DNA of 64,000 nt from Phenylobacterium conjunctum (GTDB lineage Bacteria > Pseudomonadota > Alphaproteobacteria > Caulobacterales > Caulobacteraceae): contig NZ_JBHTLQ010000012.1 of NCBI RefSeq assembly GCF_042679085.1, positions 1 through 64,000 of the forward strand. Direction: 5' to 3'. Positions 8,199 to 16,371 of the stretch are shown piece by piece. The notes under the pieces were generated by a model that saw only the letters and a list, made by a program, of their open reading frames with translations, ran no database searches and was not told the origin of the DNA. The first letter of the stretch is position 1. Each line of letters begins with the position of its first letter. Position numbers and translations under genes: made by a program.

Positions 8199-9143
8199 CT
8201 AGAGCGACTTGGCGAAGGCTTCGAGGTCCGCCGGGGTGTTGAGCGGGGTGGCTTCCGAATCGGGGGCGATGCGCTTGGCCATGCCGGACAGCACCTTGCC
8301 GGAGCCCGCCTCGGCGAAGCGGGTCACGCCGCCGTCGCCGGCCAGCCAGATCATGCTCTCGCGCCAGCGCACGCGGCCGGTGACCTGCTCCACCAGCATC
8401 TTGCGGATGGCCTCGGGGTCCAGGGTCGGGCGCGCGGTGACGTTGGCCACCAGCGGCGCGCGCGGGGCCAGGATGGTGGCGTCGGCCAGGGCCTGGGCCA
8501 TCTCGTCGGCGGCCGGCTGCATCAGCGGGCAGTGGAAGGGCGCGGACACGTTCAGCGGGATGGCCCGGGCGCCCAGGGCCTTGGCGGCCTCGATGGCGGC
8601 GTCCACGGCGGCCTTGGCGCCGGAGATCACGACATTGCCGGCGTTATTGTCATTAGCGACCACGCAGACCCCGACCTTGGCGCCTTCAGCGGCGGCGGCC
8701 TCGGCGAGGGCGACGTCGGTCTTGGGGCCGATCAGCGAGGCCATGGCCCCCTCGCCCACCGGCACGGCCCGCTGCATGGCCTGGCCGCGCAGCTTCAGCA
8801 GCCGGGCGGTGTCGGCCAGGCTGATAGCGCCGGCGGCGGCCAGGGCGGAGTATTCGCCCAGGCTGTGACCGGCCACGAAGCCGGCCTTCTCGATGGAGAC
8901 GCCGAACTCCTTGTCCAGGGTGCGGATCACCGCCAGGGACACAGCCATCAGCGCCGGCTGGGCGTTCTCGGTCAGGGTCAGGTCGGCCTCGGGGCCGTCC
9001 TTCATCAGGGCGAACAGCTTCTGACCCAGGGCGTCGTCGACCTCCTGGAAGACTTCGCGGGCGGCGCCGAAGGCCTCGGCGAGATCGGCGCCCATGCCGA
9101 CGGCCTGGCTGCCCTGGCCGGGGAAGATAAAGGCGAGGGTCAT
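8199..9143 (-). CDS. fabD: Malonyl-CoA:ACP transacylase
   Basis: Loads malonyl groups onto ACP for fatty-acid elongation. The start MTLAFIFPGQGSQ at 9143 is the family's normal beginning, although the frame is open upstream. The nucleophile is Ser94 in GHSLGEYSA and the catalytic histidine is His204 in SAPFHCPLM; the GQGSQ oxyanion motif is at residues 9-13. Length 314 aa is typical. It is the first gene of the leftward fab block; the 163 bases before it separate it from the divergent dehydrogenase and must hold both promoters. Confidence 0.97.
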   Translation of the reverse strand: MTLAFIFPGQGSQAVGMGADLAEAFGAAREVFQEVDDALGQKLFALMKDGPEADLTLTENAQPALMAVSLAVIRTLDKEFGVSIEKAGFVAGHSLGEYSALAAAGAISLADTARLLKLRGQAMQRAVPVGEGAMASLIGPKTDVALAEAAAAEGAKVGVCVVANDNNAGNVVISGAKAAVDAAIEAAKALGARAIPLNVSAPFHCPLMQPAADEMAQALADATILAPRAPLVANVTARPTLDPEAIRKMLVEQVTGRVRWRESMIWLAGDGGVTRFAEAGSGKVLSGMAKRIAPDSEATPLNTPADLEAFAKSL

Positions 9144-9306
9144 GGGGTGCTCCCGTCCTGGCGCTGTCGCGCTCTTCGTCGATTCCGAGCCGCGAGGGTT
9201 AGGGGATAAGCCGGGCCTGGGCAAGGTTCGCCCCCTCCCCTTGCGTCATACTGGAAATCGCCGGCCGGACCCGCCAAGGTGGCTCCAACGATAAAGGGAG
9301 GTCTCC

Positions 9307-10389
9307 ATGCGCGCCGTCATCCGCCGCAACAAGCAACTGATCTGCGACGAGATTCCGGAGCTGACCCCGGGGCCAGGTCAGGTGCTGGTGAAGACCCTGG
9401 CCTGCGGGATCTGCGGCTCGGACCTGCACGCCCTGCACCACATGGAGCACATGATCGAGACCACGCGGCGGGCGAGCGGCGGAGATGCGGGGACCTTCAA
9501 CCCCACCGCCGACACCGTGTTCGGCCATGAGTTCTGCGCCGAGATCCTCGACCACGGCCCGGGCTCGCCCAAGACCCTGAAGGCCGGGACCCGCGTGGTC
9601 AGCGTGCCGGTGACCATGACCGCCAGCGGCATCGAGGCCCTGGGCTATTCCAACGCCCTGCCCGGCGGGTTCGCCGAGCGCATGCTGCTCACCGAGGCCA
9701 TGATCCTGGAAGTGCCGAACGGCCTGCCCACCGACCAGGCCGCCCTGACCGAGCCCTTCGCGGTCGGCGCGCACGCCGTCGCCAAGGCCAAGCTCGACAA
9801 GGACTCGGTCTGCCTGGTGATCGGCTGCGGCCCGGTTGGCCTGGCGGTGATCGCGGGGCTGAAGGCCAAGGGCCATGGCCCGGTGATCGCCTCGGACTAT
9901 TCCCCCCGCCGCCGCGCCGCCGCCGAGATGCTGGGCGCCGACGTGGTGATCGATCCGGCCAAGGAAAGCCCGCACGCCCGCTGGGACAGCTTCGGTGTCC
10001 CCACCGCCCGCGCCGCCCAGCAGATGGCCAGGATGATGGGCAAGACGTTTGGCCAGCCCGTGGTGTTCGAATGCGTCGGCGCGCCAGGCGTCCTGCAGCA
10101 CCTGATCGAGGCCTCGCCGGCCGGGAGCCAGATCGTGGTCGCCGGGGTCTGCATGGAGACCGACAAGATCGAGCCGACCATCGCCATCACCAAGGAGATC
10201 GAACTGACCTTCGTCTTCGGCTACACGCCGGACGAGTTCGCCATGACCCTGCGACAGCTGTCCGAAGGGGTGATCGATGTGAGTCGGGTGGTGACCGGAA
10301 AGGTCGGCCTGGACGAGGTCGCCCAAGCTTTCGTCACCCTTGGTGATCCGGAAGCACACGTCAAAATTCTCGTGGAACCAGGACGTTAG
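9307..10389 (+). CDS. Zinc-binding alcohol dehydrogenase family protein (MDR), 360 aa
   Basis: A medium-chain NAD(P)-dependent oxidoreductase. Catalytic-zinc residues are visible: Cys36 in CGICGSDLH, His74-Glu75 in FGHEF and Glu149 in TEPFAVG. The Rossmann motif GCGPVGLAVIAGLKAKG starts near 173. The four-cysteine structural-zinc lobe of typical ADHs is absent; that stretch (about 50-72) is a Ser/Gly/Thr-rich loop with no cysteines. The start has GGGAGG 8 bases upstream. It stands alone between fabD and a TonB receptor and is followed by a hairpin. The substrate cannot be inferred. Confidence 0.9.
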   Translation: MRAVIRRNKQLICDEIPELTPGPGQVLVKTLACGICGSDLHALHHMEHMIETTRRASGGDAGTFNPTADTVFGHEFCAEILDHGPGSPKTLKAGTRVVSVPVTMTASGIEALGYSNALPGGFAERMLLTEAMILEVPNGLPTDQAALTEPFAVGAHAVAKAKLDKDSVCLVIGCGPVGLAVIAGLKAKGHGPVIASDYSPRRRAAAEMLGADVVIDPAKESPHARWDSFGVPTARAAQQMARMMGKTFGQPVVFECVGAPGVLQHLIEASPAGSQIVVAGVCMETDKIEPTIAITKEIELTFVFGYTPDEFAMTLRQLSEGVIDVSRVVTGKVGLDEVAQAFVTLGDPEAHVKILVEPGR

Positions 10390-10396
10390 GCCCAAA

Positions 10397-10424
10397 GGCG
10401 CCGTGTCCCGAACGGCACGGCGCC
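10397..10424 (+). terminator. Hairpin terminator after the dehydrogenase
   Basis: GGCGCCGTG (10397-10405) and CACGGCGCC (10416-10424) form a perfect 9-bp stem with a 10-base loop, 7 bases after the stop codon. No T tract follows. Confidence 0.6.
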
Positions 10425-10455
10425 CACAAATGTGACAGTTTTGAACCCGCAGGAG

Positions 10456-10480
10456 TTGACTGCGCCGCCCAAGCCAAAGC
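10456..10480 (+). promoter_or_regulatory. Candidate housekeeping promoter of the first TonB receptor
   Basis: TTGACTG (10456-10462) and GCCAAAGC (10473-10480), 10 bases apart, match the Caulobacter housekeeping elements TTGACGS and GCTANAWC at most positions. The leader to the ATG would be about 55 bases. The dehydrogenase hairpin just upstream insulates it. Confidence 0.45.
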
Positions 10481-10541
10481 CATTGTCGCCGCGCGGGACG
10501 AACGTCGTTCCGCCAAAACGCAAAGCCTTTGGGGGAACGCC

Positions 10542-12905
10542 ATGCCGGCTTCCAATATCCGCCTTCGCGCCGTGCTCGGCGCGAGCCTGCTCGCCATTTC
10601 CGCCGCCCTGCCGGCGATGGCCTTCGCCGCTGACACGACGACGGACGTCGAAGAACTGGTGGTCACCGCGCGGAAGCGCGACGAGGCCTTGATCGACGTT
10701 CCGTTCTCGGTCAACGCCATGTCCGAGACCAAGATGCGCGCCTCGGGCGCCGTCAATCTTGAAGACATCTCGCGCAACATCGCGGGCTTCACCGTCCAGA
10801 ACCTCGGCCCCGGCCAGAGCCAGGTCGCGATCCGCGGCATCTCCGCCGGCCAGCTCGCCCGCGACCAGCCGGGCGTGAAGGAACAGGTCGGCGTCTATCT
10901 CGACGAAAGCGTTGTCTCGCTGTCGCTGTTCACCCCGGACCTCGACCTGTTCGACCTGAGCCGCATCGAAGTGCTGCGTGGGCCGCAGGGCACCCTGTTC
11001 GGCTCTGGCTCGCTCTCGGGCACCGTCCGCTACATCACCAACCAGCCGCAGCTGGGCGAGCTGAGCGGCTCGGCGGAAGGCACCGGCAGCTTCGTCACCC
11101 ACGGCGGCCGTGGCGCCGACCTGAAGGGCGCCATCAACATCCCGATCGGCGACCAGGTGGCCCTGCGCGTCGTGGCCTATGGCTCGCAGTTCCCCGGCTT
11201 CATCGACGCGGTCCAGCCGGACGGCTCGATCAACGAGGACGTCAATGACGGCACCCGGACCGGCTTCCGCATCGCCGCCAAGATCCAGGCCACCGACAAC
11301 CTGACCATCACCCCGCGCTATCTGCAGCAGAACGTGTCGGTGAACGGCTTCAACCGCGTCGACCGGTTCAACATCCTGGGCAACCCCTACACGACCACCC
11401 GGCCGAAGGTGTCCCTGGGCAATCTGAACCAGTACACCCAGCTCGAAGAGAAGTTCTCCGACAAGTTCAAGCTGGCCGACCTGACCGTCGCCCTGGACCT
11501 GGGCGGTATGACCCTGACCTCGATCTCGTCCTACACGGACCGCGACGTGCTGGTCGTGCGCGACGCGACGGCCCTGACCGGCTCGATCACCGGCGGCTCC
11601 ATCGGCCTGGGCGCCAATGTCTACACCCTGGACGCGCCGCTCTATGACACCACGGGCGTCAAGCTGTTCACCCAGGAAGTCCGCCTGGCCTCGAACAACG
11701 CCGAGAAGCTGGATTGGGTGGTCGGCGCCTTCTACAGCGACATGGACCGCGACTACGCCCAGTACCTGGATGTCGCCGGCTTCAGCAAGCTGACCGGCAT
11801 CCCGACCAAGGGCGCCCGCGCCCCGACCGACGCGCTCTACTACTCCACGGTGCCCTACACCCTGAAGCAGTCGGCGGTGTTCGGTGAAGCCACCCTGCAC
11901 GTCAACGACCGCCTGGACGTGACCGCCGGTCTGCGCCTGGCCCGCTATGAAGAGAAGCGCAAGCTGACCTTCGACGGCATCTTCGCCGACGTGACCATCG
12001 ACTATCCGGGCAATGTGAAGGCCGACGACTCCGCCCCGCGGGTCATCGTCGCCTACAAGGCCACCGACAACCTGACCATCAACGGCCAGATCTCGAAGGG
12101 CTTCCGCCTGGGCGGCGTCAACGACCCGCTGAACAAGCCGCTCTGCAACGCGGCCGACCTGGCGACCTTCACGCCCCTGGCCAAGCCGAGCTTCGAGAAC
12201 GAGCAGGTCTGGAACTACGAAGCCGGCATGAAAGCCAAGATCCCGGGCGGCTCCTTCACCGCCGCGGCCTTCGTCTCGGACATCGAGAACCTGCAGGCCA
12301 CCGTGGACGCGGGCAGCTGCTCCTCGCGGATCATCGTCAACGTGCCCAAGGCGCGCTCGATGGGCCTGGAAGCCGAGTTCAACAAGCAGCTGACCGAGAA
12401 CTTCGACGTCAGCCTGTCGGCCTCCTGGAACAACTCGGAACTGCGTTCCAGCGTCCGCGACTCGTCGGGCGCGGTCCTGCAGTCCCTGCGTGACGGCAAC
12501 CGCCTGCCCACTGTGCCGAAGTTCCAGGGCGCTGCGGCGGTTGGCTATGTGCGGCCCATGGAGAACGGCCTGACGGCGTTCAGCAACCTGTCGGTCCAGT
12601 ATGTGGGCGACCGGTTCACCCAGATCTCCGACCAGGAGAGCAACCCGCGCACCGTCAGCCTGTTCAACATCGGCGCCCCGTCGGTGTCGTCGCTGAACTT
12701 CCAGCTGAAGCTGCCGGCCTACACCCAGGTGAACTTCCGCGTCGGCGTTCGCAGCGAGGACTGGGAAGCCGCCTTCTTCGTCAACAACCTGACGGACGAG
12801 AAGGCCGAGCTGGCCGTTGACCGCGAGCGCGGCCTGCGGGCCCGCTACGGCTACCTGGTCAGCCAGCCGCGCACCGTCGGCGTGACGGTCCGCCAGTCGT
12901 TCTAA
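10542..12905 (+). CDS. TonB-dependent outer-membrane receptor, 787 aa
   Basis: An outer-membrane active transporter energised by TonB. The signal peptide ends at about AMAFA (residue 29). A TonB box, EELVVTARKR, follows at about 37-46. The plug domain (about 47-165) contains VAIRGIS and the family motif RIEVLRGPQGTLFGSGSLSG. The remainder is beta-barrel, ending with an aromatic residue in TVRQSF. The plug resembles the large Caulobacter/sphingomonad receptor group often linked to plant-derived or complex carbon sources; the ligand is unknown. It has its own promoter candidate upstream and a hairpin downstream, so it is a single-gene unit with no substrate-processing partner in the same transcript. 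Confidence 0.94.
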   Translation: MPASNIRLRAVLGASLLAISAALPAMAFAADTTTDVEELVVTARKRDEALIDVPFSVNAMSETKMRASGAVNLEDISRNIAGFTVQNLGPGQSQVAIRGISAGQLARDQPGVKEQVGVYLDESVVSLSLFTPDLDLFDLSRIEVLRGPQGTLFGSGSLSGTVRYITNQPQLGELSGSAEGTGSFVTHGGRGADLKGAINIPIGDQVALRVVAYGSQFPGFIDAVQPDGSINEDVNDGTRTGFRIAAKIQATDNLTITPRYLQQNVSVNGFNRVDRFNILGNPYTTTRPKVSLGNLNQYTQLEEKFSDKFKLADLTVALDLGGMTLTSISSYTDRDVLVVRDATALTGSITGGSIGLGANVYTLDAPLYDTTGVKLFTQEVRLASNNAEKLDWVVGAFYSDMDRDYAQYLDVAGFSKLTGIPTKGARAPTDALYYSTVPYTLKQSAVFGEATLHVNDRLDVTAGLRLARYEEKRKLTFDGIFADVTIDYPGNVKADDSAPRVIVAYKATDNLTINGQISKGFRLGGVNDPLNKPLCNAADLATFTPLAKPSFENEQVWNYEAGMKAKIPGGSFTAAAFVSDIENLQATVDAGSCSSRIIVNVPKARSMGLEAEFNKQLTENFDVSLSASWNNSELRSSVRDSSGAVLQSLRDGNRLPTVPKFQGAAAVGYVRPMENGLTAFSNLSVQYVGDRFTQISDQESNPRTVSLFNIGAPSVSSLNFQLKLPAYTQVNFRVGVRSEDWEAAFFVNNLTDEKAELAVDRERGLRARYGYLVSQPRTVGVTVRQSF

Positions 12906-12914
12906 GACCATGAA

Positions 12915-12951
12915 GGCCCGGCGTGGTCGCCCTCGGGCGGCGCGCCGGGCC
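12915..12951 (+). terminator. Terminator-like hairpin after the first TonB receptor
   Basis: GGCCCGGCG (12915-12923) pairs perfectly with CGCCGGGCC (12943-12951). The 19-base loop has further local pairing (GCCCTCGGGC). The short run ATTTCG follows. Confidence 0.6.
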
Positions 12952-12954
12952 ATT

Positions 12955-12972
12955 TCGTCGCATCTGCGACGA
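12955..12972. other. Compact palindrome next to the terminator
   Basis: TCGTCGCA and TGCGACGA are perfect 8-bp arms separated by two bases. It directly follows the receptor terminator and precedes the next gene by about 70 bases. It could be a second terminator stem or an operator for the membrane-protein gene. Confidence 0.4.
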
Positions 12973-13039
12973 GTTGAGATCGCTCAAGGCGCGAGCTCCG
13001 CATCCGGATCATAGTCCTCCCAACACACGGGAGGCCGAG

Positions 13040-13507
13040 ATGGCTGGCAGACATGTGATCTGGGCGATGGCGGCGGCTTACGCCCTGCCGACTTTCGCCG
13101 CCGGGGCTTTGATGGGCGCCGTTCGTGTGCTGCTGGTCACGCCGCTGACAGGGCCAGTCGGCGCCGTCCTCCTCGAACTGCCGATGATGCTCGCGGTGGC
13201 CTGGTTTATCTGCGGCCTGATCCTCGGTGCGCCCTGGGCCAGCCGACGCTTCGCCGACCGATTGGCCATGGGCGTCGCCGCCTTCACCCTGCTGATGTCG
13301 TTGGAAATGCTCCTGGGGCTGCTGGTGTTCGGCCAGGCGCCGGGCGAGATTTTTCGCGGCCTGTCGGCCCCGGCCGGGCGGCTAGGGTTGCTGGGCCAGG
13401 CGGCGTTCGCCCTGCTCCCCCTCGTGCCACGCCCCGCGCCGGCGCCGCCCAAGCGGGCGTCGACCTCCGAGACCTTTCCCGCGGCCTGGCCCAGGGCTGA
13501 CGCCTAG
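13040..13507 (+). CDS. Hypothetical integral membrane protein, 155 aa
   Basis: No family recognised. Four hydrophobic segments are visible, at about residues 5-30, 38-62, 76-98 and 113-128, with a Pro/Ala-rich cytosolic-looking tail. The start is the ATG at 13040, with GGGAGG 8 bases upstream; the open frame extends further 5' but without a binding site. It is unlinked functionally to the flanking genes, and 82 bases separate it from the next gene. Confidence 0.7.
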   Translation: MAGRHVIWAMAAAYALPTFAAGALMGAVRVLLVTPLTGPVGAVLLELPMMLAVAWFICGLILGAPWASRRFADRLAMGVAAFTLLMSLEMLLGLLVFGQAPGEIFRGLSAPAGRLGLLGQAAFALLPLVPRPAPAPPKRASTSETFPAAWPRADA

Positions 13508-13589
13508 ATCAGCATACCGGTTGTTTGAAGCCGCGCGGCCGCTAGGATGACCTTACGAGACGGCGAACCACGCCTCCGGGAGGAAATCC

Positions 13590-14159
13590 ATGAGACTGAC
13601 CAGCCCGCGCATCGCGCCCTTGGCCGATTCCGAGTTCGACGCCGAACAGGAAGAGATCGTCGCCCCCATGCGGGCCGGCGGCCGGGTGCTGAACATCTTC
13701 CGGACCATGGCGCGGACGCCCAAGGCCGCGAAGGGCTTCCTGGCCTGGGGGAACTACATCCTGTCGCGCCGCAACGACCTGCCCGCCCGTGAGCGGGAGA
13801 TTGTCATCCTGCGCATCGGCTATCTCTGCCGCTCCGGCTATGAGTGGACCCAGCACACCGAGATCGGCCTGAAATCCGGCCTGACCGCCGCCGAGATCGC
13901 CGCGATCAAGACGGGCGCCGCCGCGCCGTCCTGGAGCCCTGCCGACGCCGCCCTGCTGCAGGCCAGCGACGAGCTGCACCACGACCAGTTCATCACCCCC
14001 GCCACCTGGACCGCCCTGAAGGCGCACTTCAGCGACAAGCAGTGCATGGACCTGGTCTACACCGCCGGCCAGTACACTCAGGTCTCCATGATCCTGAACA
14101 CCTTCGGGGTGCAGCTGGACGAGGGCCAGACCCTCGATCCCGACCTGAAGGGCTTCTGA
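13590..14159 (+). CDS. Carboxymuconolactone decarboxylase (AhpD-like) family protein, 189 aa
   Basis: A CMD/AhpD-fold protein of unknown substrate. The core motif region REREIVILRIGYLCRSGYEW is followed by TQHTEIG. The cysteine-to-histidine spacing matches the relaxed motif of large CMD-domain proteins rather than the CxxC of AhpD peroxidases, so peroxidase activity is doubtful. GGGAGG lies before the ATG. Only two bases separate its stop from the following SDR, so the two form an operon, probably for degradation of a cyclic or aromatic compound; that is inference. Confidence 0.88.
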   Translation: MRLTSPRIAPLADSEFDAEQEEIVAPMRAGGRVLNIFRTMARTPKAAKGFLAWGNYILSRRNDLPAREREIVILRIGYLCRSGYEWTQHTEIGLKSGLTAAEIAAIKTGAAAPSWSPADAALLQASDELHHDQFITPATWTALKAHFSDKQCMDLVYTAGQYTQVSMILNTFGVQLDEGQTLDPDLKGF

Positions 14160-14161
14160 TC

Positions 14162-14959
14162 ATGCGGCTCGAAGGCAAGGTCTGCGTGGTGGTCGGCGCC
14201 GGCCAGACGCCGGGCGAGACGGTGGGTAATGGCCGGGCCATCGCCCTGTTGTTCGCGCGGCAAGGCGCGCAGGTGCTGTGCGTCGACCGGGCCCCGGAAC
14301 GGGCCGAGGAGACGGCGGGCCTGATCGTGGCCGAGGGCGGCAAGGCCTTCGCCCATCAGGCCGACATCACCCGGCCGGACGAAGCGGCGGGGATCATCGC
14401 GGCGGCCAAGGCGCGCTGGGGCCGGATCGATGTGCTGGTCAATGATGTGGGCATCGGCGGCGGGGGCGACGGTCCCGCGCACCGGCTGGAAGAAGCCGCC
14501 TTCGACCGGATCATGACGGTCAATCTCAAGGGCATGTGGCTGACCATCAAGGCCGCCCTGCCCCTGATGCGCGAGGCGGGCCAGGGCTCGATCGTCAATG
14601 TCTCGTCCCTGGCCGGGATCGCCGGCGGGAACCAGATGGCCTACGAGGTCTCCAAGGCCGCCGTGAACCGCATGACCACCAGCGTCGCCCAGGCCAACGC
14701 CGGCAAGGGCGTGCGCTGCAACGCCATCGCCATGGGCCTGATGGACACGCCCATGGCCATCGAGGGCATCGCCCAGGCCACCGGCCAGAGCGTCGAGGCC
14801 GTGCGATCCAGCCGCGCCGCCCGGGTGCCGCTCGGCCAGAAGATGGGCGACGCCTGGGACACGGCCTATGCGGCCCTGTTCCTGGCCAGCGACGAGGCCC
14901 GATTCATCACGGGCGTCGTCCTGCCGGTGGACGGCGGCATGTCGAGCCGGATCGGGTGA
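14162..14959 (+). CDS. Short-chain dehydrogenase/reductase with expanded glycine motif, 265 aa
   Basis: An NAD(P)-dependent oxidoreductase. Catalytic Ser-Tyr-Lys are in NVSSLAGIAGG and YEVSKAA, and the C-terminus ends GVVLPVDGGMSSRIG as in classical SDRs. The cofactor motif is unusual: instead of GASxGIG it reads GAGQTPGETVGNGRA, several residues longer. Co-transcribed with the CMD-family gene. Its stop abuts that of the convergent thioesterase gene with no base between. It may be a cyclohexanol/steroid-type or cis-diol dehydrogenase, but the substrate is not readable from sequence. Confidence 0.92.
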   Translation: MRLEGKVCVVVGAGQTPGETVGNGRAIALLFARQGAQVLCVDRAPERAEETAGLIVAEGGKAFAHQADITRPDEAAGIIAAAKARWGRIDVLVNDVGIGGGGDGPAHRLEEAAFDRIMTVNLKGMWLTIKAALPLMREAGQGSIVNVSSLAGIAGGNQMAYEVSKAAVNRMTTSVAQANAGKGVRCNAIAMGLMDTPMAIEGIAQATGQSVEAVRSSRAARVPLGQKMGDAWDTAYAALFLASDEARFITGVVLPVDGGMSSRIG

Positions 14960-15766
14960 TCAGGCCTTGGTGGGCGGTGGCGGCGGAGGCCGCTTCTGTC
15001 CGAGCGCGGCGCAGGACGCGAAGCCGATGGGGCCCTGTTCGTCATAGAGCCGGCATTCGCCCACCGCGATCCCCTCGGCGGCCTGGTGGTCGGTCTTCTC
15101 GAACCCGATCCATTCGCCCACCGGCAGCCGGTGCAGATAGAGGGTCACGTCGGAATTGATGTAGCCCAGGCCCTTGTCCGAGACGTGGGCGAAGGGGCTG
15201 ACGAAGTCGCAGGCCACGGCCACGCGCTGGAACGGGGTCAGCGGCATGCCGCCGACGATCTCACGCACCTCGGCCATCCAGGTCTGGCGCACGTCGTTGG
15301 GGTCGTTGAAGCCGCCCTTGATCGGCCGCGTGGCCCACATGCGGCCCATGGGACCATAGTCGGGCGGGGTGATGTCTTCCGGCTTCGGCACGTCCCAGTT
15401 GCCAGGACCATAGACCCGGCCCTCGGGCGCCTCGGTGCGGCGCAGGAACTGGCAGGACGCCTTGGCCATGGAGACGCCGCCGGAGATGAACTCCGCCTCG
15501 GCGACCTTGATCCGGCCGCCCTGGCGCACCAGGGCCGTGCGGACCTCGATGGGATCGAAGCCCGGCAGCTTGAACATGTCGACGGTCAGGCGGGCCGGAA
15601 CAAAGTCCGGCTCGCCAAAGGCTTCCTCCAGGGCGTGTCCCAGAAGACCGGCGATAACGCGGCCGTGCAGGGATTGAGGATTCCAGGGCCCGCGGGCGAT
15701 CGGCTGTGGGACGTAAAGAATACCGTCCCTTTGAAAGAATGGTTCGTTTTGCATGGCGCGGACCAT
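14960..15766 (-). CDS. Acyl-CoA thioesterase-like family protein, 268 aa
   Basis: Probably a double hot-dog acyl-CoA thioesterase of the TesB-related group. Features include an N-terminal segment around WNPQSLHGRVIAGLLGHALE, then RLTVDMFKLPGFDPIEV, and a second hot-dog region DFVSPFAHVSDKGLGYINSD followed by VTLYLHRLPVGEWIGFE. The start is the ATG at 15766 (AAAGGA upstream); another ATG lies 12 bases inside. The C-terminus ends with a run of six prolines. It is divergent from the SRPBCC gene across 97 bases. Together with the neighbouring SDR and CMD genes it suggests CoA-thioester catabolism (inference). Confidence 0.8.
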   Translation of the reverse strand: MVRAMQNEPFFQRDGILYVPQPIARGPWNPQSLHGRVIAGLLGHALEEAFGEPDFVPARLTVDMFKLPGFDPIEVRTALVRQGGRIKVAEAEFISGGVSMAKASCQFLRRTEAPEGRVYGPGNWDVPKPEDITPPDYGPMGRMWATRPIKGGFNDPNDVRQTWMAEVREIVGGMPLTPFQRVAVACDFVSPFAHVSDKGLGYINSDVTLYLHRLPVGEWIGFEKTDHQAAEGIAVGECRLYDEQGPIGFASCAALGQKRPPPPPPTKA

Positions 15767-15863
15767 GGCGGATTCCTTTCGCGGAGGCGAGACGGCTTGA
15801 CCAGGATCAAGGCGGCCAGGGGCCGGCGGCCGGCCCAATCGGGGGGATTGCAAGGAGGCCATC

Positions 15864-16367
15864 ATGTCCGAGACACAAGCGGCGCCCGACCTGGGCCGCC
15901 TGGATTTCTTCGGGGATCAGGTGCAGGCGACCCTGACCCGCGAGGTGGAGCATTCCACCGCCACCCTGTGGGCCTTCCTGACCGATCCCGCCAAGCTGCC
16001 GCTGTGGCTCGCGCCCGGCGATATCGAGCTGAAGGTCGGCGGCCGCGCGCGGCTGGACTTCGTGGACTCCGGGATCGTCATCGACAGCATCGTCAGCCAG
16101 CTCAAGCCGGGCGAGGTGCTGGAGTATTCCTGGAGCGGGCCGGGCGAGACCCTGCGACCGGTCTGCTGGAGCCTGGAGCCGACCGGCGCCGGGGCGCGGC
16201 TGACCCTGACCCTGGACATGCCGGCCAGCGAGGATGTCGCCCGGTCCTGCGCCGGGTGGGAAGCCCACCTGGAGATGCTGGCCGCCGCCCTTGAGGGCGT
16301 GCCGATCAAGTTCCCCTTCGAGCGCTTCAAGGCGACGCGGGAAGCCTACAAGGCCCGCCTGCCCTAA
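15864..16367 (+). CDS. SRPBCC/AHSA1-type domain protein, 167 aa
   Basis: A START-like fold protein that probably binds a small hydrophobic ligand. The motif VEHSTATLWAFLTDPAKLPLW, followed by EVLEYSW and a C-terminal helix WEAHLEMLAAALEG, matches the AHSA1-type SRPBCC family. A strong AAGGAGG site lies before the ATG. There are no membrane segments. It converges on the amidohydrolase gene with 4 bases between stops. The biological role is unknown. Confidence 0.85.
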   Translation: MSETQAAPDLGRLDFFGDQVQATLTREVEHSTATLWAFLTDPAKLPLWLAPGDIELKVGGRARLDFVDSGIVIDSIVSQLKPGEVLEYSWSGPGETLRPVCWSLEPTGAGARLTLTLDMPASEDVARSCAGWEAHLEMLAAALEGVPIKFPFERFKATREAYKARLP

Positions 16368-16371
16368 CCCC

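Noticed and set aside
10386..12953. An 855-codon open frame on the reverse strand opposite the first TonB receptor
   Set aside because: Its text is Gly/Val/Gln/His/Asp-rich with no domains; it is the usual antisense shadow of a GC-rich gene. The forward frame has a signal peptide, plug and barrel motifs.
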